Positions 25,503-37,390 of a stretch of 64,000 nucleotides of DNA are shown piece after piece (within the stretch, counting starts at the first letter, position 1; each line of letters opens with the position of its first letter). The stretch comes from Epiperipatus broadwayi. Its lineage: Eukaryota; Onychophora; Udeonychophora; Euonychophora; Peripatidae. Position numbers and translations under genes: made by a program. Location: NCBI GenBank assembly GCA_028023455.1, contig JAQFVV010006469.1, forward strand, positions 870,001-934,000. Direction: 5' to 3'. The notes under the pieces are model-generated. The model saw nothing but the letters and a program-made list of their open reading frames with translations. It did not search any database and was not told the origin of the DNA.

Positions 25503-25546
25503 CAACGTTTTACCAATGGTGTCTTCATCTGACAGAATCAATTATT
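25503..25546 (-). other. Degenerate hammerhead-like motif (Penelope LTR type)
   Basis: On the minus strand the sequence reads CAGATGA, then a short stem ACC/GGT, then TAAAACGTTGAGATC. This resembles the CTGANGA ... GAAACGTTGA core found in the terminal repeats of Penelope-like elements. Two core positions differ (CAG for CTG, TAAA for GAAA), so it would not be catalytic as written. Assignment is by motif resemblance only. Confidence 0.25.
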
Positions 25547-27015
25547 GATCTTTGATGTAATTTTAAAGTGGTGCGGGAAGCGTGAGTATTAATGGTTTTT
25601 TAAAAAAATAACGAATCACGCAGACCAAGCCAAAAAAATAGTGATGTGTTAAAACCTCCAATAACGACTTAATGGGCAGTCCTGATAACTTGGATTATTT
25701 AAAACTAATTAGATTGATACTGGCTGCTACTGATGTTTTTTCAAATAAATTTATTTTAAATGAAAAATTTAATTATAAAAAAATTATATTTAAAAATATT
25801 ATCGCAAGATTTATTTTTTTTAAAGGGCGCGGTAACCATTTCTATTTGTCTTGATTTAAAGTTAAATTACTCACGTGATTTTCTTTTTTCCTAACTGTTC
25901 AATCAAATATACGATTTTAATGATAGGTTAGTCAAAGACACATTTATTTATTATAAGAATAATTGATTTTGCCAAGCAGTTAGATTCAGCAATGATTTTT
26001 AAAAATCATTGTTAATGGTAAATTAGAAATATTTAACAAAAAAAAAAGAAAAAGAGAGAAATTGAATAAATTTTTATATTTGTTACTTTTTATTATTAAT
26101 TCTTTTTATTATTAAATTTAAAATTGTAGAACTTATATATATATACAAAGCATATATTAAAACGATGGATATCAATTAATATTACGTTTAATTCTACTTC
26201 AAATTTTTATTACAAGAAACCCTCCTTTAGGAGATACTAGTGTGATATTTTGTAAAGAAAACGGAAAACTTTAAAATAAATAAATAAAAGTATTAAGTTT
26301 AAAATGATTAAAGAAGTCGGGGCTTTTTTTTTTTACAATTTGATTAATGTGTTTTTAATTTTGTATTGCATTTATTTTAGTATATTTTTTATTTTAATAT
26401 GTCGTGCGACTTTTTTTAAAGTTATTTAATTGAAGACATTTATAATTAAATTGTCCTAAAAAATTAGAAAGGTAATTATAATTTAAAACTTAAATTTTCA
26501 AAATTTTGAAGATGTTTTGTTTTAGGAAAAATAAAAAATGACAGAAAGTTGGTTTCGTTTTATTGTTACAATCTTATAAAAATGGATGTCAGAGAAAATA
26601 TGATTCTCCTGAGTCTTTATACTTACAAACTTAGATTGCCTAAATTTAAATTCATATATGACTTTGGATTAAAAATAAAAGAGAAATCTTTTTTTTTTGT
26701 TTCTATGTAAGATAAAAAAGTTATTGTTGGCAACTAGAATCATTGGGGCTGTCAATAGTAATTGATAATTACTTCAATATGACTGCTAACATATTTCTCT
26801 AAGTTATTATATGAATATATCCTCATTCATTTCTTTGTTTACATATATATATATTAAAGTGTTTCACAGACTTATAGATATAAATATTAAATACAAATAG
26901 AAATTTCTATATAAGAATCTAGATAAATATTTCAGCTATGATGTAATCAAAGCAACACTCAATTAAGACTGAAAGAGCAAAGTAAAGTAGCATTGACAGA
27001 TTTATTTGCTAGATC
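25547..27015. other. AT-rich noncoding sequence
   Basis: A 60-codon + strand frame at 25672-25854 has no recognised motif. Nothing else is supported. Confidence 0.4.
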
Positions 27016-27780
27016 ATGTGTTTTCAATTTGCTCCTCCAGTTTTAATTGATGGGAGCTTTAATTTCAGTATAGCTGAAATATTTATTTACATATGGCAAA
27101 ATAAAAAAATGTTCACAGATGAAAATTGTATATACTACAAAATGTCTAAAGATTGGCTCTTGTTCTACCTATATTTGCACAAATTTGTAAATTTACTATG
27201 TCTACATGTGACAAGATTTTTGGTAATTGCAGTTTTACAAGTGTTTTTGTATGTAGACATGAAATTAGTATAAATTGTGGATAACCTAAATAAATTAAAT
27301 GGTTTAAAGTGGACAAATAAAAAAAAGGAAAAGATAAAGCAATTAAGTATTTTTATTTATGTATTACAAGAGATGATAGTTTATTTAATTATAAACTGTT
27401 AATTAAACGTTTGCAAGAAAAAAGTTATATACATTATAATTCAAAAGTGCCAGTTGTATCTAAGATAGCAAGTCTTAGATTTTTTATTTTTATTTTACAA
27501 TGAGAAATTATGTAATTATGAAAGTGATAAATCACATTACACTGAAATATTTACAAAATTCTTGATTGAAGTTGGGTATAATAATAAACAAATTTATTAT
27601 ATTTTATGTCACTTTATAAAAAGATATACTAATTTAAAGGAGCAGAAAGTTAATGATAAAAAAGAGATATCGATTCCATATGTTTCAAATGCCCAAGCTA
27701 AATTTTTTTAAAAAAATAGAGAGAGATTTATATAATGTTTTATCTTGCATTCCACCTAATGTTAATAGAATGTAGTAATT
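27016..27780 (+). pseudogene. Possible decayed Penelope-like ORF fragment
   Basis: The + strand shows a broken series of protein-like pieces: an open frame at 27016-27273, then TRDDSLFNYKLLIKRLQEKS near 27370-27430, then KEISIPYVSNAQAKFF and KKIERDLYNVLSCIP near 27660-27760. The last part resembles the region after the reverse transcriptase core of Penelope-like proteins, where an IPYV/LPY motif is followed by a basic helix. No catalytic DD motif is visible, and several stops and frameshifts interrupt it. The family assignment is tentative; it could be another decayed gene. Confidence 0.27.
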
Positions 27781-29283
27781 TAAAAAAAATTATATCCATG
27801 AAATAAAAAGTAATATTGTATATAAAAGCTTATATAAGAATGAAACTTCATAGATAAGTGAAACAAGGTATAAATAGCCTTGAGAAAAGATTAAAAGAGC
27901 ATCACTATTATATGAAAGTATAAAAAGGAAAAGAAGTAATGATTTAATAAAGACATCTGCTTTTTTTTTAATCATGAAAAAAACGTGAGTTTAATTTCAA
28001 TTTCAATCTTGAAAATGCTAAGATTGTTCATGAAGAGAAAAACCATAATATAAAAAAAAATAAAGCAATTCTGAGAAATAGAAGTAGGATATCTTGGTAC
28101 TTGTTAATTTTTAAGTAAACCCAAATGGCAGCCTTTATTTTTGTTAAATCTATAGTTTCGGGGGGCCTCAAAAAATGTTTACAAAAAATACCTACTAGGA
28201 AATATCATATTTTATAATTATATTTTATTTTTTATTACTGTTATTTTAAAGAAAGAAATCACAATAGTTATAGTTTTTTTCTTTTTTTTTTTTTGGATTA
28301 ACTTACTAACAGAAAAATGAAAAAAATATAAATACAATATTTACACTTCATTAATGTCTGCTGCATAATTTTTACCACATGCAATCATATACAGACCATT
28401 AATGCACACTTTTCAGAAGGGCAGAATCTGTAACTTTGGACATAGTCCACTGCATCATGTTCTGTGAGAGGAAGGTCCCAAATTTTTATCATAAAAAGAA
28501 CCAAAGTATGACAATGTTAAGAGTATCTTGTTTCCCTCATTGTAATACAAGTAAAAAATAAAATTGAAATAAAGCTACTTAATGAAATTTATAGGAATTT
28601 ATCCATTTATAAAATCTAACAATCAATTTATTAATTTTATTTTAATTTAACAACCAACATATCTTCTCAAAACTGAACATTTATCGGAAATAAGAATGCC
28701 GTTTTAGTTTACTTGAAACTCACAAGTGTCTATATTTTTAATAATAGACTATGTGCAAAACATTAGAAATCATGATTCTTGGGCTATAACATGATGATAT
28801 TTACTTCTGCTAAATTTAAATTTAAAGGGTTTTCAGTTGAAGTAGGTTAAGAAATTAACTGAATGTATTTCTGCAATTTTATGGTTATTTATTAAATATA
28901 TTATCACCATTATACTTTATTATTTTTATTATAATTTTTTGGTATAATTATTTAACAATGGGTATCAATTTTATATATATATTATTTTCACAGTAAAATA
29001 TTTGATCTAACAAAGTATATTAATTGGGATGAATGTCCAATCATACTAAGATGTTATAAAAACCTCTGTACAGTCTTATTTCACAAAGTAGAGTTAATTT
29101 TAACGTATTTAATATCCTTGTAAATAAATAACCAAATAATCAAATTTTTAAATACTAATTAATACATTATCAATAAGTAAGCACTGAACTGATAAATTTT
29201 ACTAGCTATTGAAAGACTTGCTTTGCAAATGTAAAATGAATTCATTAATATTTATTTTCCCAGTTTTTATAATATATTAAAAC
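27781..29283. other. AT-rich noncoding sequence
   Basis: No gene recognised. Short patches of lower A+T (28130-28180 and 28410-28480) carry no identifiable frame. Confidence 0.4.
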
Positions 29284-29392
29284 AGGCAAAATTCTCCATA
29301 CAGTAGTGCCACTCAGTGCATGTCAGAGTAATCAATGGATGCCAGAAGACTTGAGCATAAAATCCCTATCTAGTGCCTACTCAGATTAGTAT
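29284..29392 (+). mobile_element. Solo arm of palindromic family P1
   Basis: CTCCATACAGTAGTGCCA, AATCAATGGATGCCAGAAG and CATAAAATCCCTATCTAGTG match one arm of the palindrome at 2785-3054, continuing into the loop word GCCTACTCA. Only one arm is present, with several substitutions. It is a truncated or half-deleted copy. Confidence 0.75.
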
Positions 29393-29794
29393 TTAGTGTA
29401 TGGCTTTTATCAGTGAAAATAATGCTTTAACACTGCACTAAATTCAAGTATATAATTAATAAAATTAATTCAAAGAACTTCTGTATTCCACTCTATAATC
29501 TCATAAACTATCAACTCAATAAAAAAATGTCAGATTGATTATTTTTAAATCGTAATAATAGTACAAATAAATAGTAGTAATATATAATTATGCAGAAGTA
29601 TTTTTGATTACTCATAATCATTATCAACTGAACTTAGATGAGTGAAAAATATGATTTTCCAGGAATTATGAATTTCAGTATTATTAGATTATCTATTAAG
29701 TATAAAACTTTTAATTGATTATAAGAATTATCTTTTTAATTTGTCTCTTCCTATGATATCTTTGTGTATTCATCTGATGTGATGTGAAATGGAG

Positions 29795-29950
29795 TTAAAT
29801 TTTAAGTTACAAGATTTTTTGTGGTCAAAGTGAACTGACCAGCTACTCTATAATAACCTTACAAAACATGTTATAGATAGTTAGACTAATATAATTTCAG
29901 TTTTCTTTGACCATGAAAAAATCTTGTAGCTTTAAATATAATTTCAATTC
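29795..29950. mobile_element. Imperfect palindromic element
   Basis: TACAAGATTTTTTGTGGTCAA near 29808 pairs with TTGACCATGAAAAAATCTTGTA near 29908-29930, and pairing extends outwards (AAATTTTAAG with TTTAAATATAATTT) and inwards. The total is about 155 bp. No coding capacity. Not clearly related to the other foldbacks in the window. Confidence 0.65.
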
Positions 29951-30219
29951 AGATTGCATAAGAATATTATGCAAAGAAAGCCTTAAAAGGATAAAAAAAA
30001 TAAAGAGACAATTTTTATACATCAATTTAAAGATTTTATAATAAATAGTTAATCTGCTAATATGGAAGTATATAGTTGCTAAAAAAACACAAAAAAAATT
30101 AATATAAGTTATATATTATTACTATTATTATGATTTAAAAGTATTTATATAGTTATTTTTAGCAGATAATTTATTAATTTACATACATATATATATAATA
30201 ATCAACTCAGATAATATGT

Positions 30220-30305
30220 AACTAAACAAGAAGTAACTGAAGCTTCCAATGATTTATGCATTAAATAACTCAAAGGACGCTTCAAGTTACTTCCTGTTGA
30301 GTTTT
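30220..30305. mobile_element. Short hairpin element
   Basis: AACAAGAAGTAACTGAAGC (30224-30242) pairs with GCTTCAAGTTACTTCCTGTT (30279-30298), flanked on both sides by TA-rich runs. A ~85-bp foldback. Confidence 0.6.
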
Positions 30306-30439
30306 ATATATATATAAATAATGGAAGAAATTTTCATTTTTCTTTAGATTTAAGCATTGAAATCTTTTGACCAATAATGATTGACCAATAGACTGGCAGA
30401 AATTATCTCTATTCAATGATAGTTGTTTGTAATTTCCAG

Positions 30440-30790
30440 TACTATATATATGTAATTAGAGGGGATTTGAATCCAGACATTCAAATTTCCTTAGGTCATC
30501 CACTCAATCTTATACAACCAATATACACAATGACATACATAGGAAAAAGATAAGTGGTCTCCAATATACATATTTTGTGCTAAATCATTATCTCTCTCAC
30601 ATATATACATATATATATATATATATATATCAATGCTCGGATTATATTAAGATAGAAATTTTTCAAACTTTAACGGACAGGTTTCAGTTCTCTCCACTCT
30701 GCAACTCGTCAGCTTTCCATATCATTGAAAATCTGGTAATGGCATGTTTGAGTGAGAATGTATTCAAACTTTAAAATGAACTAGTGTCCA
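30440..30790. mobile_element. F1 family copy
   Basis: The opening (ATTAGAGGGGATTTGAATCCAGAC), the AAAAGATAAGTGGTCTCCAATA block and the interior (ATTAAGATAGAAATTTTTCA ... AACGGACAGGTTTCAGT ... CATTGAAAATCTGGTAATGG) correspond to the copies at 14.8 kb and 56.5 kb. A (TA)n run sits at about 30602-30630. The right terminal arm is not recognisable, so the copy is incomplete. Confidence 0.65.
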
Positions 30791-30913
30791 ATCATGCTAT
30801 TTATAAAAACAGTTGTGTTATCATTATTGGTGTGAAGATTTGATATTTAAATCTCAAACTTGCCTAAAGCATTGAGATTTTTCTATAATATATATATATA
30901 TTATAATGAGTAT

Positions 30914-31020
30914 GAATAGCTCTTAATAAGCTTTTTTGAACATATTTATCCCCAGACAGCCAACAGCTAGAAAACAGTCTGAGGATAAGGATATTCGAAA
31001 AAGCTTGTTAAGAGCTATTC
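30914..31020. mobile_element. Short palindrome related to P2
   Basis: GAATAGCTCTTAATAAGCTTT (with single mismatches) at 30914 pairs with AAGCTTGTTAAGAGCTATTC ending at 31020; arms are ~45 bp with a small loop. The inner terminal word AGCTCTTAACAAGCTT is the same as in the 306-bp palindrome at 10915-11220, while the interior is different. Confidence 0.7.
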
Positions 31021-31109
31021 CCCCTTTTTATACAATATTTGTAATACAATCATATTAAATTAAATCACGTGATGTATAATTTGATTTCCTTGCAATATAT
31101 ATATATCTT

Positions 31110-31354
31110 TACCTAGGAATATAATGGATCTTTATGTGAGGATTTGCTCTAGCAATCGTCATCAATTTATGTTAACTATTTTGATTTACAATTACTTATT
31201 TTCTATCACAGTTTTTTTTAAAAAATCAAAACATTTTTGTCATTTTTTCAAAATAGGCCTTTATTTATTAAATATATTAATAATAATGGTTTACATATTT
31301 ATATTAATGAATTAGATGTTCCACAAGGTAGTGTATTGGCACTATTATTATTTG

Positions 31355-31417
<63 letters not shown>

Positions 31418-32190
31418 TGATGTGAATAAATATATAATGAAGGATAGTTTGTTATCATATGCTGATGATTGTAAAATATTTAAATTTTTTATTTGTTATA
31501 ACAATCATTTAGAGTTTCAGTCTTATATAGATGTTTTTTATGAATGGTGTTTTAAGAATAATAGGCATACAAATCTAGATACTGCTGTGCTATTGTGTGT
31601 GCAAGGAAAGTTCAATACTATGTAGACTCATATTATATAAATAATGAAATTATTGGAAATAAAATGTGGTATAAAGATGTTGGAATATGATTTAATCAAA
31701 ATGGATTTTTTATGATTCATATGGATATTTTATGTAAAACTAATAAAATAATGGATCTTATTTTTCATAATGGACATTATTTTAATATTTTTGTTATGAT
31801 ATATTTGTTTAGAACTCTTGTATTTTCTATAATGGAATATGGTTTAATAATATGAATTCAGATAAGTTATCTCATATAAATAAATTACAGTCATTATATT
31901 GTAAATTTACTACTATAATTAAGACAAAGGATATTTTTATAAATTTGTTTCATAGAAGAGTGATTTATGATATAAATTTTTTTTATTTAATAATTCATGA
32001 AAAAATCTTTTTGCATAATTACATTTCAAAGATTAAGAAAAGTCCCTCAATTATATACAAGGAATAAGAATTTATTTAATATTGATAAATATAAATGTGA
32101 AACTTCAAATTTGACAGCATTATATGGACTACCAAACTTTTATAATATATATATTTTAATGACATTGATATATTTTCTGTAGATGTAAAG
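31110..32190 (+). pseudogene. Decayed non-LTR reverse transcriptase
   Basis: Pieces of a LINE reverse transcriptase are recognisable in order. DVPQGSVLALLLFA at about 31315-31356 is motif 4/B, normally VPQGSVLGPLLF. SYADDCKIF around the YADD box at 31458-31469 carries the catalytic aspartates. A thumb-like stretch with EIIGNKMWYKDVGI follows near 31640-31690, then a C-terminal LYTRNKNLFN near 32050-32075. A TA array interrupts the segment between the VPQG and YADD motifs and shifts the frame, and several stops follow. The order and motifs fit the CR1/Jockey group; the element is dead. No 5' endonuclease domain is readable. Confidence 0.72.
31357..31415. repeat. (TA)n expanded inside LINE coding sequence
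   Basis: About 29 TA units begin right after the codons for LLLFA and end before SDVN. Intact relatives have only a short YINDL-type segment there. The frame before and after the array differs. Confidence 0.9.
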
Positions 32191-32690
32191 ATATTTGATG
32201 TGAAAATAACTGTTAGTTTATCAAATATTTAAGTTATATTTCTTAAAATGGTTTTATTAATTATTTACTTTTTTTAATTGTCAATATTTTGTAAGATTAA
32301 TGATGTTATAGGATAGTAATTTTATTAAAGCTACATCATCCAAAAATAAAATGACAACATCCATACAAAAAAGTACAGTATAGAGTTTATTTATTATACA
32401 GTATATAATATTATATTTTGATTAGTGCATTTATCTAATTTTCCTCCAGTATTCTTATAATATAAGCAGTATTTTCATTTATAATGTACCCTAGGTAAAA
32501 ATATATTTTCATAATTAATGATTACAAAAGGAAAAAATACAAATTTCATTTAGTACAATATACAATCAAAAACATACTTTGCTCATATACAATAACAAAG
32601 TGCATTAATAATACATTTTAAAATGTATATATTAGCTAAAATATATTCAATCAATCAATTTTGAATAGCAAAAAATCTGTTCATCATAAT
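32191..32690. other. AT-rich noncoding sequence
   Basis: Nothing recognised between the LINE remnant and the left end of the inverted-repeat element. Confidence 0.4.
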
Positions 32691-33221
32691 TGTAAATAAA
32701 TTTGTGGGTGCTAGTATTATAGACAAAGATGCCATTCGATGGCACCATTTTCACGCTAAAACTATAAAATATGAACATTCCCAGGATGTTGATTTTAATC
32801 ATTTTGATGTGTTTTTTGCAATGCAAAAATAAAATAAAAAAAATCATCTTTTTTAAATATTATTTTTTATTAACATATACAAATTAAATGATAATAATAA
32901 ATGTAAAATAAAATCAACAAATTACAATTTGATTCATGTTTTTTATTTTGCTTTATTAGAAAAAACAATTTTCTATCGGATATTTTTTTAGTGGGGTTAC
33001 GGCTTTTTTTTTGTTATTGTTTAAAAACTCATAATCAGAATAAAAAGTTAAATTTCTTAGTCTTCCTTTTAAAATTTAGTTTTTACAGAGAAACAGATAT
33101 TATTGTGTTACCGCTATTTTTTACTTTTTTAGTCTTCATTTTACATTTTAATTTTTTACAGACAAACAGATATTACCACTATTTTTTATTTCAAATAGAA
33201 TGACAACAAAAAGTAAAAGTT

Positions 33222-33272
33222 GTTAGGGTTAGGTTTAGGGTTAGTTTTAGGGTTAGGTTTAGGGTTAGGGTT
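33222..33272 (+). repeat. Interstitial telomere-like repeats
   Basis: Fifty bases consist of TTAGGG units mixed with the variants TTTAGGG and TTTTAGGG. The run is too short and too interior to be a chromosome end. It lies inside the inverted-repeat element. Confidence 0.85.
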
Positions 33273-33432
33273 CTGTTGTTTGTAATGCTAAAATAAAAAA
33301 TATCTAAATCGTACTTTTTGTAAATATTTTTTTTTATTAACATATATAAAATAAATGATAACAATAAACATAAAATATATTCAACAAAGTATAACAGTAG
33401 TTGGAGAAAAGAAAGAAAGTAAAAGTTTTTTA

Positions 33433-33442
<10 letters not shown>

Positions 33443-33512
<70 letters not shown>
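33443..33512. repeat. (TA)n microsatellite
   Basis: Uninterrupted TA run of about 35 units within the inverted-repeat element. Confidence 0.9.
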
Positions 33513-33514
<2 letters not shown>

Positions 33515-34131
33515 GTCTTCTTTACTTATTAACCATGTTTATAATATATGCTTTTTATTAAATTTAAAAAAAGAGTGTAGAATTGTACTTTTCTTACTAG
33601 ATATTTTTGTGTTACTGCTATTTTTTACTTCAAAAATAAACACACAGTAGAATATTGTTTGTCTTGTGGAATGTTACGAACAGTACGTTACTTGACGCAT
33701 TACCTAATTCCAACTCACTTTACACATATATCTTGTTAACATTTTACCACTTAAAACTTCAATACAGTACATTGTAAAAAGTCTGATAATTATTACTTTA
33801 GAAAATCTGAACATTTCAATACTTTAAAATAAAAAAAAATTTAATCAAAACAACATTTCCATCCAATTCAAATACACACCCCCTCTGACCAAGTCCTAAC
33901 AATTTTATAAACTGTGTGAATTCGCCAAATTTATTTGCTGTGGTGCGACATACATGCTGTATTGCAACATGACATAGTGGCCTGAAATCTGTAGCACAAC
34001 AAAAAAGTTGTATTATAGAAAACATGGGTTGAATGTGTTGGCCGCGAAAACGGCATTTTTATGTGTTTTAGCATGAAAACGGCACCATAGAGTGGTGTCT
34101 TTGGCTATAAAACTACAACCAATTTGTGTAA

Positions 34132-36310
34132 AAAAAGAAAAAAAAAGATTTTGCATATTATACCCTTTAATAATCAAGTTTATATGATCAAATGTTACTA
34201 AGCATAAGTTTCAATTCTATTTATCTGTTCAATTTTAAACAATGATCTTATTGTTTCAAAATATTCAAAATTAAAAAACAATATCAACAAAAATGAAATA
34301 TAAATAACAGAATATTTATTACAATAAATTCAAAATTTACTAAATGAGATTATATCTCTCTCCTACTATAGATCAAATAGGCTTATACAAGTCAATTAAT
34401 AATATATAATTTAGGCTCATAATAGGTTAAAGCCCTAATGTCATAACAGTGAGTAAAGATTGACTTATATATAGATAAGCTCTATGCATATTCTATACTT
34501 ACACTTTTCGAATTGATGCTCATGATTAAGTGCAAAGAGAGTCATAAAGCATATGACCAATGAATGGATTACTCTTTCTTTATAATAATACATAAGTAGA
34601 CTGCTCTATATAAATAACAGAACATTTATATTATTAAAAATATAGCAGTTATCTGTTCATTTCATTTTTTTATCTAATTTTTATTTAATTTTGAATGCAT
34701 TATATAAAATAAATAAAAGCACTAACTGTTGTTTTAAAAACAATTAACAGCACTGCAAAAAAAATCAACATTTTATTGATTACATATTATAAAAATAAAT
34801 TTTGATAATAGAACATAAAGTGGATCAAAAATAAAATTTAAAATGTATATTGTGTTTTTTCTTCTACATGCTTTATTTAATTCAACAAATTGTAATCCAG
34901 GGAATATTATTTTCAGGCTATATAAGAAGCAAAATAGGGAACCATTATCAGTCAAGAAATTATAATTTTTTTAATATATATATATATAGCTACGGAAATG
35001 TTTTTTATGGTATATTTTCACACAGGATAGTATTTTTTTTTTAGTAATATACTTACTAAAATGTTTATTTGTTAATAAACACTTTTTTAATTTCAAGCTT
35101 TATTTTTTCGATTGGATTTTTATCTATTTTGAATTAAATTTTTTCCTCAAAGAAATTTATTATAATTGTTTATTTTTTATGTAAGATTTTTGTTTAAGAA
35201 AATATTTTGGGAACCAATTGATCTTGTTGCCCGGAATAAAGATGTTTATAGTAAGAGAAGAAAATCTAATATATTTTTACAATAGCTCATGAAATTATGG
35301 AATGCAATTTAAAAGCATTATAAATTAATTTGATTGATTACATAATTGCTTGCAACATTGTGTTTTATCATTATATATACATTTGTTAAACTGTGAGATA
35401 TAATTTATCATCAGGTGTTCTAGTGTCAATAAATATCAAGCCCACCAAATGTTTATTGTATCCAAATTATATTAAAAGGTTTATTATTGGTTATATGTAT
35501 ATTTTATTGTCAATAATAGTCATGATTTAACTTTATACTTTGAGTTTCAATATATTATGTATTTGCTTTGAAGATAGTGATATTAATTCTTCCATTTTAA
35601 GTTGTTCTGTGCAACAATATTATTTTTTCAGTTTTTATGATTATTTGAAACTAGAAAATGAAATTAATGTAATATTTGTATATTATTTTTTTAAAAAAAT
35701 CTGAAGAGACCAGTATTTCCTAATAGGAGGTAAAGTGAAGGTAATTTAGTCTTACCTTCATGTGCTTGATAACTTAAGTTTTTTTGTTTTCTGGTTTTGA
35801 AGACATTTGTAAAATTACTTTCTCTAAGAAGATTATTGGGATAGCAAAAAAAAAATTGAATTTTTGCATAACTTATTAAAGATTCATTTTTATTTTAATA
35901 TCACAATTGTATAATAATTATTAAAAAACAAAAGTATACTTGATTATACTTTTATATTACATGTATATGTTTCATTATACAAAAGTTAACAAATTCTAGC
36001 ATAATGATAACAAAAAACAACTGTGCCTGTATGATAACCATATCTTATGAAAATGATAACTAATGCTTTTACTAACACTATGGTAGGATCTTTTGAAATA
36101 TTGCAAAAATTATAAATGTAATTTTAATTTTTAATTAAAGCAGAATTTTATAAATTTATCATAACTTCATATAAATTTCAGTCAATGAGATTTCATTTAT
36201 TTCCTGTAGTTGCAAAGTTTAAATATGATTATTTAGAATATTTTTTGTTTGAAATGTTATATTTTTAATATTTGAAATACAAGCATAATTTATATACTTG
36301 GAGTTTAAAT
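34132..36310. other. AT-rich noncoding sequence
   Basis: No gene, RNA or repeat family is recognised. Short open frames at 34773-34955 (-) and 34850-35044 (+) overlap one another and have no motif. Confidence 0.4.
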
Positions 36311-36370
36311 GTAACTATAGGGGATTTGAAGGGAGCTTGAAAGCCTGTATTTGAATCACCTATAGTTATG
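36311..36370. mobile_element. Minimal F1-tip hairpin
   Basis: AACTATAGGGGATTTGAA pairs with the complement TTTGAATCACCTATAGTT, and the loop contains GGGAGCTTGAAAG, the same wording as the right tip of the F1 copy ending at 57124. It looks like an F1 element reduced to its two ends. Confidence 0.55.
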
Positions 36371-36619
36371 TTTCTAACAATTCAACCCCAATTTATTGAA
36401 TTCTAATATAAAATAAAAGTTTAAAATTCAAATCAAATGTTGAATAGTTAAATTAATTGCCAACAGGACTAAAAATAGAAAATGCCAATCTGTTAAAGGG
36501 TTTAAACCAGTAAAGTATACAATAAATTAGTAATATAGAGTCAATCATTTATAATGGAAAGTTTCATATATTTAAACCCCTAGCACACCCAAATAATAGA
36601 AGTTAAGGTTTTTCTATGA

Positions 36620-37390
36620 ATAGATATAATAAACACATCCACATGTCCCCATTCTTTTCAAATTCATATATATATATAAAGATATAATAAAAGACAAATG
36701 ACCCCCAAGATGAATTTCATGCTGTACCACCACTCATCAGTTGGCCCAGGTCACTATCTCTCATATATATCTCTATTGCATGCAAAGTATTTATCTAGAG
36801 TAAATTGTTACATTTTCACTTACCATTATCAAACTCCCTCCACTCACAACTTTGATGCCATCCATTTCAGATAAATACACTAATGATTATTACTAATCAT
36901 TTTCGAAACTAGAGATTATCTCTAGCACAAATATAAACTTTAAACCTCAGTTAAAGATTAATATATCTGATTTTTTAAAATTTACACACATGGAGTTATT
37001 CACATTTCTCTGTCCCGTATGTAATATATTTATAGATATAATAAACACCTCCACACTTCCCCATTCTTTTCAAATTCATATAAATAAAGATATAATAAAA
37101 GACAAATGCCCCCTAAGATGTATTTTGTGCTGAACCAGCATTCATCAGTTGGCCCAGGCCACTATCTCTCATATATATCTCTATTCTATGCAAAATATTT
37201 ATCTAGAGTAAATTGTTATACTGTATTTTCATTTACCATTATCAAACTTCCTCCACTCACAACTTCGACGCTATCCATTTCAGATAAATACACTAATGAT
37301 TATTACTAATCATTTTCGAAACTAGAGATTATCTCTAGCAAAGATATAAACTTTAAACCTCAGTTAATGAGATAATCAATCTGATATTTT
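36620..37390. repeat. Local tandem duplication of an F1-related repeat (two units)
   Basis: 36624-36970 and 37035-37387 are direct repeats about 411 bp apart. Both contain AGATATAATAAACAC, TTCTTTTCAAATTCATATA, CATCAGTTGGCCCAGG, ATCTAGAGTAAATTGTTA and CTAATGATTATTACTAATCA. The CATCAGTTGGCCCAGG block belongs to the F1 family. Each unit also contains the small dyad AATGATTATTACTAATCATT. Confidence 0.85.

Larger units (their letters stand above)
32691..34131. mobile_element. ~1.44-kb element with ~75-bp terminal inverted repeats
   Basis: 32695-32770 and 34055-34130 are reverse complements at about 75-80 percent identity; matching blocks include TTTAGC(A/G)TGAAAA(C/T)GG and TCTTTGKCTATAA. Within each terminal repeat there is a smaller dyad around the GGTGCCAT/ATGGCACC words. 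The interior has no transposase. It holds direct repeats (32853-32934 with 33320-33393, and 33058-33122 with 33129-33195), a telomere-like run and a TA array. This fits a non-autonomous DNA transposon. The superfamily is unknown, and I could not define the target-site duplication. Confidence 0.65.

Noticed and set aside
33222-33272. True telomere or chromosome end
   Set aside because: Only ~50 bases, mixed variants, with ordinary sequence on both sides.
33816-34025. 69-codon minus-strand frame
   Set aside because: Lies in the inner flank of the right inverted-repeat end of the 32.7-34.1 kb element and has no motif.
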